Numbered from the stretch's first letter, positions 16,366 through 25,389 are shown. The stretch is 52,921 bases of DNA from Chitinophagaceae bacterium (GCA_017307755.1 JAFKGQ010000027.1:1-52921); one strand, 5' to 3'. Numbers and translations are program-made. Notes: generated by a model from the sequence alone, not told the origin.

Positions 16366-17184
16366 TTAGAAATTTTTGAAAACTGCGGATGCAAAATTGT
16401 CGAGCATTCCATTAAAGGCGTCGGGATTTTCCTCATTAATTACATGCCCGGCATTTTCAATCATGACAACTTTCCCGTTCCACAATGGATCATAATGGTC
16501 CAGATAATGCGTATTTACCAGCCTTTCTTCCTTTCCAAAAACCACGCAAACAGGTACGTTCCATTCTTTGATATTCATCAGTTCGTCTGTCCATGCGCCG
16601 TTCATCATTATATTGCCGATACTTTTTCTGAATGCAGGATCGGTATTCCTGTAGGAATGATAAAAAGTACGTGCAACAGCTTCACTCGTCGTACTATGTC
16701 GAATATATTCTCGCAAGTCATCGTCACTGGGACTTTCTGTTGCTATTACATGGCCCATTGGGCCCAGTGTCAAAACTTCGCTCAAATCGAGCTGATGATT
16801 CAGTACGCTGGGGCTTGCCAGTACGATGCCAAGACAATTGGCTGGCGGAGGTGTTATTTCGCCTGCCAGGCAGGTCCCAAATGAAAGGGAAACCAGTATG
16901 AATGGGGCTATCTGCAGCGCCTCTATCGTCTTCCTGAGTATATGAGCAAGTTCTTTCAAGCTGTAGGCGTCGGGATGGCTTAACCACTGCGAGCCGCCAT
17001 GCCCGGGCAAATCGATAGCAAACATCCTGTATTTCTCCTTCAAGGCAGCGTCGTTTAATTGAGGTAGCCAGGTTTCTCCCGACATGGAAGCGCCATGCAC
17101 AAAGACAATATTTTTGTTACCTGTACCGCTGACGTTGATAGCGATTTTTTGGCCGTCTACTACTAAGGTTTGGGGGGTAGGCAT
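16366..17184 (-). CDS. Alpha/beta hydrolase
   Basis: The fold shows in VFVHGASMSGETW (oxyanion region), DLPGHGGS, the nucleophile elbow VSLSFGT (serine in SLSFG, the first glycine of GxSxG replaced by S), VFGKEERLV with the acid region and the histidine in ENAGHVINEE. The start is set at MPTPQTLVVDG; an upstream ATG at 17256 would add 24 residues of poor conservation. It is most like esterases, lipases or haloperoxidase-type hydrolases; the substrate cannot be told. No signal peptide, so cytosolic. Its end is 22 bp from the start of the PAS-LuxR gene, on the same strand, so the two may share a transcript. Confidence 0.8.
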   Translation of the reverse strand: MPTPQTLVVDGQKIAINVSGTGNKNIVFVHGASMSGETWLPQLNDAALKEKYRMFAIDLPGHGGSQWLSHPDAYSLKELAHILRKTIEALQIAPFILVSLSFGTCLAGEITPPPANCLGIVLASPSVLNHQLDLSEVLTLGPMGHVIATESPSDDDLREYIRHSTTSEAVARTFYHSYRNTDPAFRKSIGNIMMNGAWTDELMNIKEWNVPVCVVFGKEERLVNTHYLDHYDPLWNGKVVMIENAGHVINEENPDAFNGMLDNFASAVFKNF

Positions 17185-17303
17185 AAAACAAGCATTTGGC
17201 TCAATATAGCCATAAAAGGCTATTGTGCCGCTCGAAAAGATTGGGAAATTTTGCATCGGATATGGTTAATAGCGAAGCCGCGGCTGAGCAATAAAATCTA
17301 CGT

Positions 17304-18626
17304 ATGAAGACGTTTAATCTGGCACTAATATGCCTCCTGCTGGGCGGAGGAGCTTGTTTTTATTCTTGTAGCAAAAGTAATTCGGGTGCAACGACAACTA
17401 CTCCGCCGCCGCCGCCCCCACCACCTGTGATCAGTTCCATATCACCCGATAGCGGCGTCTTGGGAACTACGGTGACCATTAGTGGCTCGGGATTCTCGGC
17501 CAATATAGGGGACAACTTGGTCAAATTCAATGACAGCATTGCCATTGTATCCAGTGCCTCTGCCACTCAGTTGACGGTGAAAGTGCCTGTATCGGCCGGG
17601 ACGGGACCGGTGAGTGTTACGGTGGGTGGGAAAACGGCGACGGGACCTACTTTTAATTATGCCTATACGGTTACAGTATCAACCCTGGCAGGCAGTTCTC
17701 CGGGATATGCCGATGGGAATGGGGCGGCGGCCAAGTTTGGTCTTCTTCAGGGGATCTGTGTCGATAAAGATGGGAACATTTATGTAGCGGATTATGGAAA
17801 TAGCATGATTAGAAAAGTCACACCCTCCGGTGGAGTAGGCACCTTTGCCGGAAGTACACGGGGATATGCTGATGGGGATGGGCTAACAGCACAGTTCAAC
17901 TACCCAATGGCCGTATGTGTCGACGGCCAGGGGAATGTTTATGTGGCGGATGCGGATAATAACAGGATCAGAAAAATCACTCCCGCAGGCACAGTGAGTA
18001 CAGTGGCCGGGGGAACACTGGGATATGCCGATGGGAGCGCAGCAACGGCACAATTCTATCGCCCCTCAGGTATATGTATTGATGGGAAAGGAAATCTTTA
18101 CGTGTCAGATTTTTATAATAACAAAATCAGGAAGATCACACCTGCCGGCGTTGTTAGTACGTTAGCAGGGAGCAGCCAGGGATTCGCCGATGGAAATGGA
18201 GCCGTGGCTCAGTTCAATGGGCCTATGGGGACATTGGCCGACAGCCTGGGCAATGTTTATGTAGCGGATATGAATAATGACAAAATCAGGAAGATCACGC
18301 CGTCCGGCGTGGTAAGTACTCTTGCCGGAAGTAGTCATGGGTACGCGGAGGGAAATGCGCTGACGGCGCAGTTCCGTTGGCCAGCCGCAGTATGCCTCGA
18401 TGGTAAAGGAAATTTTTATGTGGCGGATAATTTTAATAACAAGATCAGGAAGATCACACCTGCCGGCATTGTTAGTCGATTGGCCGGAAGTACCACAGGC
18501 ACCGTTGATGGAGATGCATCGACAGCGATGTTCGATGAACCTTATGGAATCTGTATTGATAGCCATGGAATTATCTATACAACGGACGAAGTCGGTTATA
18601 GGATCAGGAAAATTGTTATCCAATAA
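17304..18626 (+). CDS. IPT/TIG and NHL-repeat lipoprotein
   Basis: A lipoprotein signal peptide (LALICLLLGGGACFYSC, lipobox cysteine about residue 22) is followed by a Thr/Pro-rich linker with eight prolines in a row, an IPT/TIG domain (about 42-118: ISSISPDSGVLGTTVTISG) and six NHL-type repeats (DGNGNVYVADxxNNxIRKIT pattern) that should form a six-bladed propeller. The repeats are highly alike, suggesting recent duplication. Surface or outer-membrane location is expected. It precedes the PKD lipoprotein by 6 bp and is surely co-transcribed with it. A binding role is likely; no catalytic residues are evident. Confidence 0.85.
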   Translation: MKTFNLALICLLLGGGACFYSCSKSNSGATTTTPPPPPPPPVISSISPDSGVLGTTVTISGSGFSANIGDNLVKFNDSIAIVSSASATQLTVKVPVSAGTGPVSVTVGGKTATGPTFNYAYTVTVSTLAGSSPGYADGNGAAAKFGLLQGICVDKDGNIYVADYGNSMIRKVTPSGGVGTFAGSTRGYADGDGLTAQFNYPMAVCVDGQGNVYVADADNNRIRKITPAGTVSTVAGGTLGYADGSAATAQFYRPSGICIDGKGNLYVSDFYNNKIRKITPAGVVSTLAGSSQGFADGNGAVAQFNGPMGTLADSLGNVYVADMNNDKIRKITPSGVVSTLAGSSHGYAEGNALTAQFRWPAAVCLDGKGNFYVADNFNNKIRKITPAGIVSRLAGSTTGTVDGDASTAMFDEPYGICIDSHGIIYTTDEVGYRIRKIVIQ

Positions 18627-18632
18627 ACGACA

Positions 18633-20096
18633 ATGAAACAACCAACTGTCAGACCTATTTTGTTCATGATCTGGACAATAGTTGTTTTATATATTGGATT
18701 GAATTGCAAGAAAACAGATTCGGGGAGCATCTCTAACAAGCCCAAAGCCGATTTCACGTTTATTATAAAAAATCAAGGCGTACTGCCTGACACGGTCAGC
18801 TTTGCTTCCACGACAACAAACGGGGCTTCATTAAGATGGGACTTTGACAATGGGATTACATCAACTCTGGCCACCCCTCAAACCGTTTACACCAGGTCTG
18901 GTACATACAACGTTAAGTTGGCTGTATCTAATCAATACGGCACCGACAGCATCACTAAACAGATAAGCGTAACACTCAACAAACCTATTGCTGGTTTTAA
19001 TTTTACCACGTCTAATCTTGAAGTGCTGCCGGTCACTCTAACCACTACAAACACAACTGTAGGTTCCAATGTCACCTACACATGGGCATTTGGAGACGGT
19101 ACGTCAACCCAAATCAATCCGATAAACACCTATACATCAGGAGGTATTTACAATATTAAGTTAGTAGCGACTAATGCAAGCGGTAGCGACAGCATCACAA
19201 AGGAACTGAGAATTTCGCCTTATCCGCAAACCTATTCAAGTATTTCGGCAGGGCTGCTGAACTTATTCGCGTGGGAAGGCGATTGGCCAGGAAACAAAGT
19301 AATGATCTTATCAAGAAATCGCGACTTGGATAGGACAATCATGTTCAAATGGTTAAAGACGATGGATACCACCTATAGTTATTACAAAGCCTGTACGGGA
19401 AGAGATCCAGCCGTTTATTCACCCACATACATAAAAAATCACACGACCATTTCAGATGTGCCAAGCACATGTGGCGCAGGGTGCAGTTATGTTGGATCCA
19501 CCGGAATTGAATTGCAGAATGGATTTTTTGACTTTAATTATAACGCAATCTATAACTATAATCAATTTGACCATTTATGTTTTTATGAATTTGGAAGAAA
19601 TTTCTGGTTTTATGGAAGCAAGCTTGATTATAAGGAAACAGCTAGTTTTCCAGTTGCGGGAACCTTTGCCGTCTGGATGGGGTCGGTAGAGGGAAGAGAT
19701 GCCGTTGGCGTTCCAGGGTTCACCTACAATGGACTAACGTACCAACAATTTAAATCGATGTTTGCCAGCTATGTTGATCAGTACGTCGCCAATTCAACTC
19801 TCAATTGGGGCAACACATTTGCGGTCAATAGCGGTGTGCCTGGAGTTTGCAACGCGGCGGACTTATTTACATCGATGTGCATGAGACTGAAGCGTGATTA
19901 CGGCGGCAACAATTTCATGTACAATATCTGGAAGAACGTGGCGCTGCGCCCGGATGCCGGAACGACACAAGACGCAGTTGACAATTTCTTTTTGGCGGCG
20001 TGCAAGACTGCCAACAAAAATTTGACGATTCTTTTTCAGACCTGGCGGTTTCCGCTTTCCGCTAGTGCTACTACAGCAGCTTCTCAATATCCATAA
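18633..20096 (+). CDS. PKD-domain lipoprotein with unassigned C-terminal domain
   Basis: The N-terminus (ILFMIWTIVVLYIGLNC) looks like a lipoprotein signal. Two PKD domains follow (about 36-112 and 118-197; RWDFDNGITST and YTWAFGDGTSTQINP are the typical W-F-G-D-G cores). The remaining ~290 residues are rich in aromatic residues and Asn, with the segment HLCFYEFGRNFWFYG that could be a degenerate metalloprotease-like helix; I do not recognise the family. It is the second gene of a two-gene unit with the NHL lipoprotein, and a strong terminator follows at 20199-20230. Confidence 0.75.
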   Translation: MKQPTVRPILFMIWTIVVLYIGLNCKKTDSGSISNKPKADFTFIIKNQGVLPDTVSFASTTTNGASLRWDFDNGITSTLATPQTVYTRSGTYNVKLAVSNQYGTDSITKQISVTLNKPIAGFNFTTSNLEVLPVTLTTTNTTVGSNVTYTWAFGDGTSTQINPINTYTSGGIYNIKLVATNASGSDSITKELRISPYPQTYSSISAGLLNLFAWEGDWPGNKVMILSRNRDLDRTIMFKWLKTMDTTYSYYKACTGRDPAVYSPTYIKNHTTISDVPSTCGAGCSYVGSTGIELQNGFFDFNYNAIYNYNQFDHLCFYEFGRNFWFYGSKLDYKETASFPVAGTFAVWMGSVEGRDAVGVPGFTYNGLTYQQFKSMFASYVDQYVANSTLNWGNTFAVNSGVPGVCNAADLFTSMCMRLKRDYGGNNFMYNIWKNVALRPDAGTTQDAVDNFFLAACKTANKNLTILFQTWRFPLSASATTAASQYP

Positions 20097-20198
20097 TGAT
20101 GTAAAACCCTTGCCAGTATTGGTTTCCTTACATTTTTCTTCACATAACCCTATAAGTGATTGATTTTGAATACCTGCCACTCCTCAGCAGGGGGGCGA

Positions 20199-20230
20199 AA
20201 AGCCCACAAGACATTTACCTTGTGGGCTTT
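20199..20230. terminator. Strong, probably bidirectional terminator
   Basis: A perfect 12-bp stem AAAGCCCACAAG / CTTGTGGGCTTT with an 8-nt loop, flanked by A and T tracts on both sides. It lies between the PKD lipoprotein gene and the convergent gene 20267-20776 and can serve both. Confidence 0.88.
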
Positions 20231-20266
20231 ATTATTTCATAGAAATCGACATGTGACATTGGCGGT

Positions 20267-20776
20267 TTAGAGTTTAATGTCCTCGACCTCTATCAACTCT
20301 TCGTCCCTTCCAACCAAGTTGTTATCCCTTAGGTCTGTAATTGTTCCCTTGATGGTCTTTTTCGATCCCTTTATAGTTACTGTCTTATTGGTCTTTAAAT
20401 TGGTAACACCGATGCCAATGCCCGATCTGTTACCTACTGCATAATAGACATCGTAGATAATGTATTTGTATCCATTATTGATAAAGTATAAATAGTTTAG
20501 GTCCATGCCTTCATTTTGGACACCTCCCCCTCTAAGATAATAGGCATACTTAAATTTTTTACAACTATCCGTGTTCTTTTCCGGGTACTCGAACTCAATT
20601 GAGTCCCTGGTTCCATACCTGTATACAATATAAGAGTTGTCATTATCCCTGGCCAGCACGACATGCTTACCATTCAGGGCATCAAATGAAAATATTATCG
20701 TTTCGTTTTTTAATAAATATTGTTGAGCATTAGCAGCCAAAGAGAAAAAGAGCGCTGCTATAAATGTTATTCTCAT
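20267..20776 (-). CDS. Exported protein of unknown function
   Basis: A 169-residue protein with a clear signal peptide (MRITFIAALFFSLAANAQ) and a beta-rich mature part with many tyrosines. There is a pattern of alternating strands (YIVYRYGTRDSIEFEYPE; NYLYFINNGYKYIIYDVYY) and no cysteine pair or catalytic motif. I recognise no family. It is a single gene, convergent with the PKD lipoprotein gene and sharing its terminator. Confidence 0.65.
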   Translation of the reverse strand: MRITFIAALFFSLAANAQQYLLKNETIIFSFDALNGKHVVLARDNDNSYIVYRYGTRDSIEFEYPEKNTDSCKKFKYAYYLRGGGVQNEGMDLNYLYFINNGYKYIIYDVYYAVGNRSGIGIGVTNLKTNKTVTIKGSKKTIKGTITDLRDNNLVGRDEELIEVEDIKL

Positions 20777-20846
20777 GGAGACAAGATAAAAAATATTTCA
20801 ATCTTACTCACCAAAGGTTTGCCTACTTTTTTTAAGTTACCAGTTG

Positions 20847-21260
20847 TTACCCCTGATGCTCAGGCACGCCGTTAGGGTCCATCCACATAAATTCCCAATG
20901 GTGGCCATCGAGGTCTTCAAAACTGTGTTGGTACATAAAGCCATAATCGCTGGCCGGATTGGGTATCGTGGCGCCTGCTGCTTCTGCTTTTTCTACCATT
21001 TCGTTAACGGCATCTTTACTATCGGCAGATAAGGTAATAGAGCATTCTGCCGCCTTGTGGGCATCTACAATTTCCTTTTTTGTAAACGTCTGAAAAAAAG
21101 TTTTTGTCAGCAGCATTACGTAAATGGTATCGCTGACGATCATGCAGGTTGCTTTCTCGTCGGTAAATTTCGGGTTAAACGTATACCCAAGTTTGGTGAA
21201 AAACTCTACAGATCTATTGAGATCGTTGACTGGTAGGGTCACAAAAATTTGAGTTGCCAT
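20847..21260 (-). CDS. VOC-family (glyoxalase/bleomycin-resistance-like) protein
   Basis: At 137 residues it is a single VOC module: FVTLPVNDLNRSVEFFTKLGY at the start, FEDLDGHHWEFMWMDP at the end, with the metal-ligand positions H and E recognisable. Proteins of this subgroup are dimers and often act on small thiol adducts or antibiotics; most are of unknown function. It is a single gene. A TACCTTTG -7-like element lies 20 bp upstream of the start, without a well-placed -33 partner. Confidence 0.82.
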   Translation of the reverse strand: MATQIFVTLPVNDLNRSVEFFTKLGYTFNPKFTDEKATCMIVSDTIYVMLLTKTFFQTFTKKEIVDAHKAAECSITLSADSKDAVNEMVEKAEAAGATIPNPASDYGFMYQHSFEDLDGHHWEFMWMDPNGVPEHQG

Positions 21261-21505
21261 AAGTAGTTTTGTTTATTCAAAGGTATAGTAACGCTACGTA
21301 CGTGCGAATGGGCAAAAACGACAAGTTAAGGGGGCAAATGCGACTTTAGTAGGCGCATTTGATTTATCAAGTGCCTCTGTAAGGTCCATTGAAAGGTTTG
21401 GAAAAAACAAGGGGCGTAACAGCATAGGGTAGTTCAAAAAAACAGGGCGTACTTCAAGATGAACGATTTAGGAGCTGGCACAAGGTAGAAAAAATTGTTT
21501 ACACC

Positions 21506-22132
21506 TCACCGATTGGTTACTTTTTCGAAATGAAAATCCCCGGCGATGATATAAGTATTTGTGTCCCCTATCAATAAGATCTTTAGGTTTGACCCTTCGG
21601 GCACATGAGCAGAGCCGTTCCAATATGTTGGAGTTCGGCCATCGGGTATAGAAACATCCAGTCCATATTTTTTTGCACAGTCTGCATATTGATCCAGAAG
21701 TTTTATTGGTCCTTTAGCCAACAAGCCAAATTCCAATTCAAAGAGCTTGTTGAATTTATTGATGTTTAAGAAATCCTCGAAAGAAATGTATGTCCGATAT
21801 AAGCTATAATGAATTTGATACATATCAAAGAAAAGCCCCACCGGATCTTGACATACGCCGGTAAAATATAAACCAGATAGCGTGTCTTTATATTTCCATA
21901 GTAGAGGATGGTCTTCTTCGATATCGATACTTCCGCCATAGCTAAAACCAATCCTGTTCTCCCTCACGCCAACAGCTTTTATCAACCAATCTTCATTCAG
22001 AACAGCATCCAACGAACGTATATTAATAACCAGCCTGACCGTAGTATTTTCAAATAGGACGCTTTTGACGCCAATATTCAGCTCGTCATCGTGGTATTGG
22101 TCTAAAATATTTAACAATTCGAACGGAATCAA
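21506..22132 (-). CDS. Unknown protein, third gene of the DUF1851 group
   Basis: A 208-residue soluble protein, acidic and aromatic-rich, without signal peptide, membrane helix or familiar motif. The end (KILLIGDTNTYIIAGDFHFEKV) looks like a beta-hairpin-rich domain. It begins 20 bp after the zinc-ribbon membrane protein gene on the same strand, so it should be on one transcript with the DUF1851 gene. Since the first gene is an immunity-type protein, this may also be an immunity or accessory protein; that is inference from position. Confidence 0.6.
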   Translation of the reverse strand: MIPFELLNILDQYHDDELNIGVKSVLFENTTVRLVINIRSLDAVLNEDWLIKAVGVRENRIGFSYGGSIDIEEDHPLLWKYKDTLSGLYFTGVCQDPVGLFFDMYQIHYSLYRTYISFEDFLNINKFNKLFELEFGLLAKGPIKLLDQYADCAKKYGLDVSIPDGRTPTYWNGSAHVPEGSNLKILLIGDTNTYIIAGDFHFEKVTNR

Positions 22133-22151
22133 AGTAACTAGAAAGTTGAGG

Positions 22152-22490
22152 TTATTTTATCAATGCGCTCAAAATGGCGCAAATGACAATTAGGGCAATT
22201 ATTGATATGCCCAGATAAGAAAGTAAAGGATGTTTAAATTTTGATCTTATTTCGTTGTAGTTAGAGATAAGGTCGGAGTCGAAAGATCTATTCGGTCGTT
22301 GTAACCCACATCTTATACAGACCAACGTTACTTCCTTGGCGACAGGCATCATTGGTATCCAGTAAAAATGATAATATTTGCTCAATACCAGCGCTTCGGC
22401 CGGAGAATGGGCTTCGCAAGAAGGGCATCTTAGCAGAAATTCATCCGTACCGATGGGGATAGTGCCGGTACCTTTAACAAATATCATCAT
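22152..22490 (-). CDS. Zinc-ribbon protein with one membrane helix
   Basis: Two CxxC pairs, LRCPSCE near residue 20-25 and LVCIRCG near 55-61, form a zinc ribbon; a C-terminal hydrophobic segment (about 88-110, YLGISIIALIVICAILSALI) anchors it to the membrane. The 112-residue protein overlaps the upstream DUF1851 gene by 4 bp, showing coupled translation. Zinc-ribbon/TM proteins of this size are common and of unknown role. A link to protection against toxins is suggested only by the neighbour. Confidence 0.65.
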   Translation of the reverse strand: MMIFVKGTGTIPIGTDEFLLRCPSCEAHSPAEALVLSKYYHFYWIPMMPVAKEVTLVCIRCGLQRPNRSFDSDLISNYNEIRSKFKHPLLSYLGISIIALIVICAILSALIK

Positions 22491-22966
22491 ATTTTTTTAC
22501 AAGTGATTTTAACCTTTGTCCCATCTGGGAGGTTCTGAATTTGTTCACAGATCTGCCCGGAAAATGCAAAGTGAACACTGACATCAACTGGATCAATATT
22601 ATCTATTGAGTATTCACCCCCGATGACCGGCAATTTTCTATAGCTATATACTTCATTTTCTTTTAGTACTTTTCCTGCTACAATAAGATCTTCCAGTAGT
22701 AACGGCAGGAACCAATTGTCAATATTTGCTTCATCAGCCAGAAGTTGCTCAAAATGATCGAGGCTTTGGGCAATTTTTGTTAACTCTCCCGAATCAGTTT
22801 GTAGCCAATAAACGCCGTCATCTTTTCCAAGCAAAAACATATCTCCCATTTTGGAGATTAGCACAAGGTTTTTAAGTGTTGATAGGCGCCATTGCCAGCA
22901 AGAGCAAATATCTTCCAGGTCGATGTCTTGAAAATCAATGGTTAGATCTTGAAGAGTATAGTTCAT
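22487..22966 (-). CDS. DUF1851 (T6SS immunity protein Tdi1-like) protein
   Basis: The sequence follows the DUF1851/Tdi1 C-terminal pattern closely: GDMFLLGKDDGVYWLQTDSG, then FEQLLADEANIDNWFLPLL, CYSF-like VYSYRKLPVIGGEYSIDNI and DVSVHFAFSGQICEQIQNLP. Tdi1 proteins neutralise the ADP-ribosylating-like or GAD-like toxin of the type VI secretion system, and DUF1851 is widespread as an immunity family. No matching GAD-like toxin is next to it here, so it is an orphan or serves a toxin elsewhere. It leads a three-gene minus-strand unit (22966-21506). Confidence 0.82.
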   Translation of the reverse strand: MNYTLQDLTIDFQDIDLEDICSCWQWRLSTLKNLVLISKMGDMFLLGKDDGVYWLQTDSGELTKIAQSLDHFEQLLADEANIDNWFLPLLLEDLIVAGKVLKENEVYSYRKLPVIGGEYSIDNIDPVDVSVHFAFSGQICEQIQNLPDGTKVKITCKKI

Positions 22967-23060
22967 TAGGCTGTTTTAGATAGACTTTCCGACCGTTCCG
23001 ATATTGAAATATACGAAGAAGTGCCCTTCTGCAGAAAATAATTACGAGACTAGTTCGTTA

Positions 23061-23409
23061 ATCGCATATAATGGCCAAAGGTACCTAAGGCTTTGTTATA
23101 TTGTTGACCTTATGGGTTAAGCCGTAGTCTATCAGCCAGGACATAGCTAATTCATAATCTTTTGCAATTTGTGCGGGGATGGAATTTCAAGTGTCAGTGT
23201 GATCCGCTGAATGTCAAGCTTCCTGTAAACATGTTTTTTAAAGCAGCGTTACTTTCAAAATTTATCTAAGCTACTTTCTTATATTCTATTCTTCCCAGAT
23301 CTTTGATAAGCCAGGTCTTTCCTGTTTGACGAGCTCATTTGATTATTAATGGCCTACGATCTTTTGATCGGACCCTGTCTTTTAGATGAGCTAATTCATT
23401 CCTATTCAT
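23061..23409 (-). pseudogene. Remnant of an AAA ATPase with DUF4143 tail
   Basis: Read leftwards from an ATG at 23409, the frame gives NRNELAHLKDRV, then RRPLIIK, a stop, ARQTGKTWLIKDLGRIEYKK (a Walker A motif), another stop and INFESNAALKNMFTG. A frameshift leads to LDIQRITLTLEI, and then a different frame reads IAKDYELAMSWLIDYGLTHK, the start of the DUF4143 domain, and stops soon after. These pieces belong to one family of AAA ATPases (~380 residues) often found in Bacteroidetes genomes. Most of the middle is deleted, so the gene is dead. Confidence 0.75.
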
Positions 23410-23425
23410 ATTTTAAGCCTTACAC

Positions 23426-23473
23426 AAATTCGTACGAGTTTGTGGTTTGAATTACATTTTTACGTACGAATTT
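23426..23473. repeat. 11-bp perfect inverted repeat
   Basis: AAATTCGTACG at 23426-23436 and CGTACGAATTT at 23463-23473 are exact reverse complements separated by 26 bp. The pair lies just upstream of the AAA ATPase remnant. It could be an old operator or a mobile-element trace; nothing else supports a choice. Confidence 0.55.
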
Positions 23474-23605
23474 ATGTAGTTCATGCACCCTCCCCGACTA
23501 CTGGCTAAATACATCTCCCATCAGGGGAAACAGATAATCAACTTCTTACAAAGTCGCCCATGACGATTTTTTCATTTTGCCGGCAATACCCTTATTATAG
23601 GCCGT

Positions 23606-24673
23606 CTATTCTTTAAAGTTTAAGTAGGTGTCAAAAAATGGAAGTATTTCTGTATAAAGTCTTCCATCAGTTCCTTCTAAATGTTCAGCGTGGCCACCTA
23701 AGTATTCTTCGGCAAAATGATGCACGCCATACCATTCTAATTTTTTACTGAACTGTAGACAAGTAACTGGCACATGTCTGCCCGCATCATTTCTGCCCCA
23801 ATCTATTTTGATCGCTTTCAAACTTTTTAAAGCGGTTAGATGTGATTCAATCATGTTGGTCGCAAAGTTTGCAGTCCACTTGTTTACAGCAGTTGTGTCA
23901 ATAACCAGGCTGTCGCCAATATAGTATGCCGGCATGTCTGCATAGAAAGGAGGTTTGTTTAAATTGGGTGAGTACGTTCTGGCTAAGTCAACCATTAATA
24001 AAGGGCGGTCTGTTTTAAGTAATTCGCTGTCGTTTTTTATTTCGCTCAATTTTTTGAATGCTTCAATATTAGTATTGATCCCATCCGACCAATTTAGTGT
24101 CGCCGGAGTAGTTGCATAAACTGAACTAAAAACGTCAGGAAAAAGCATTCCCAATTTTAAGGCACCGTTGCCACCCATCGAAGCGCCAGAAATACCTCTA
24201 CTGTCTTTGTTTGGAATTGTTCTAAATCGTTTGTCGATGTAATTAACAACATCCTTTGCAATGTAGTCCGTCCATCTCCCTGTTAATACTGAATTTGTAT
24301 AAAAACTCCCTCTATATTTTGTAAAGCTGTTGGGAAGTACAAATATTACAGGCCTTATGTGCTTGCTTGAAATCGCCGTGTCAAGTAATTTGTTTATTTC
24401 CAAGGCATCCATTGTGGCGCTGTCTTCTCCGTTAAACCCATGCAGGAAGTATATAACAGGATAATGTTGCTTGCTTTTGTAATAATTTGGTGGCAAATAA
24501 ATTGTTACTCTTCTTATCGCATCCTCACCACCTGGGTTTCCTATGATTGATGCTGCTAAAAATTTTTCATGAATAACAATTCCTTTTGGAGTTTGCCCGA
24601 ATGAAGGTGTTAATGCGATTGAGATTAATAAGAATGTAAGGATTGCTTTGTTCATACCAGTATTGATCATCAT
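23606..24673 (-). CDS. Exported esterase of the esterase D/feruloyl-esterase type
   Basis: After a signal peptide (ILTFLLISIALTPSFGQ) the protein shows the putative-esterase fold (PF00756): IYFLHGFNG near 74-82, the nucleophile elbow GASMGG with S165, and a C-terminal histidine in GGHAEHLEGTDGRLY. The length of 355 residues is usual for single-domain members. Such enzymes release acyl or feruloyl groups from sugars, or act on siderophore-type esters. The ATG at 24673 overlaps the stop of the upstream gene by 4 bp; an ATG at 24655 is also possible and gives a cleaner signal peptide. Confidence 0.83.
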   Translation of the reverse strand: MMINTGMNKAILTFLLISIALTPSFGQTPKGIVIHEKFLAASIIGNPGGEDAIRRVTIYLPPNYYKSKQHYPVIYFLHGFNGEDSATMDALEINKLLDTAISSKHIRPVIFVLPNSFTKYRGSFYTNSVLTGRWTDYIAKDVVNYIDKRFRTIPNKDSRGISGASMGGNGALKLGMLFPDVFSSVYATTPATLNWSDGINTNIEAFKKLSEIKNDSELLKTDRPLLMVDLARTYSPNLNKPPFYADMPAYYIGDSLVIDTTAVNKWTANFATNMIESHLTALKSLKAIKIDWGRNDAGRHVPVTCLQFSKKLEWYGVHHFAEEYLGGHAEHLEGTDGRLYTEILPFFDTYLNFKE

Positions 24674-25341
24674 TCCGCAATATAGCCAACCTCGTCGAAC
24701 CGGAAGCCCGTTATCTTCTCCTGGTCCATGGCCTCTTTTAATCCTTGCCGCACAAAGAAGGCTGAAGCTTTGAAAATACCCAGGAAGAACAGGTCGTGCG
24801 GAAGCGACGGCTTCATGACCACTTTCTGGATGATCGCCATTTCAACACGGTCATCCTTCGCAACCTTATTCCGGTAATCCTCATAATTCGAAAAATGCAG
24901 TAATGACTTGTCAAGCGTAGCTCCCCCGGTGAAATAGTCGAATGTCGACTGCGGGAAATTAATGTTCTGTATATCGTTGCCGGAGAAGTTTACGATCCGA
25001 TAGACCGCCTCCTCCACCTGCTCCTTCCCCCGGTACACCTGCACGGGTACCAGCTGATGTGATGGCAGCCGGAAAGTCTGGAGCAGCCGGAGCAGCCGCT
25101 GCGACAAGATGGGCGTATGCGTCTCCAGAAAACTGCTGATATAGTCCGTGAGTTTGGTGCTCTTCTGTATCCTGACATGATACCCATTGACAGGCACCTC
25201 CGTGAACTTGTCTTCTCTTACCCTTTTCATGTTCTCCTTATCCAGGAGGGGATCATCGGCGCTGCTCACTTGCGGGTAGCTTCTGCCGATGATCCTGGTA
25301 TCGATCTGTTCTTTTACAATATAAATCTTCTCCATTCCCAA
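24670..25341 (-). CDS. Imm11-like (DUF1629-like) protein
   Basis: The last ~60 residues read HDLFFLGIFKASAFFVRQGLKEAMDQ, then ITGFRFDEV, which fits the Imm11 pattern of a hydrophobic strand, a V-R/S-x-x-L-K-E-A helix and a final G-F-x-F strand. Proteins of this type are immunity factors for polymorphic toxins, though many stand alone. The N-terminal ~150 residues are not recognised. No signal peptide. Its stop overlaps the start of the esterase gene, so the two are coupled in translation, an odd pairing. The family call is by eye and moderate. Confidence 0.5.
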   Translation of the reverse strand: MGMEKIYIVKEQIDTRIIGRSYPQVSSADDPLLDKENMKRVREDKFTEVPVNGYHVRIQKSTKLTDYISSFLETHTPILSQRLLRLLQTFRLPSHQLVPVQVYRGKEQVEEAVYRIVNFSGNDIQNINFPQSTFDYFTGGATLDKSLLHFSNYEDYRNKVAKDDRVEMAIIQKVVMKPSLPHDLFFLGIFKASAFFVRQGLKEAMDQEKITGFRFDEVGYIAE

Positions 25342-25389
25342 ATATCAGGAATGTTTTTATCATATGAGTTTGCCTCTGTACAATTAATT

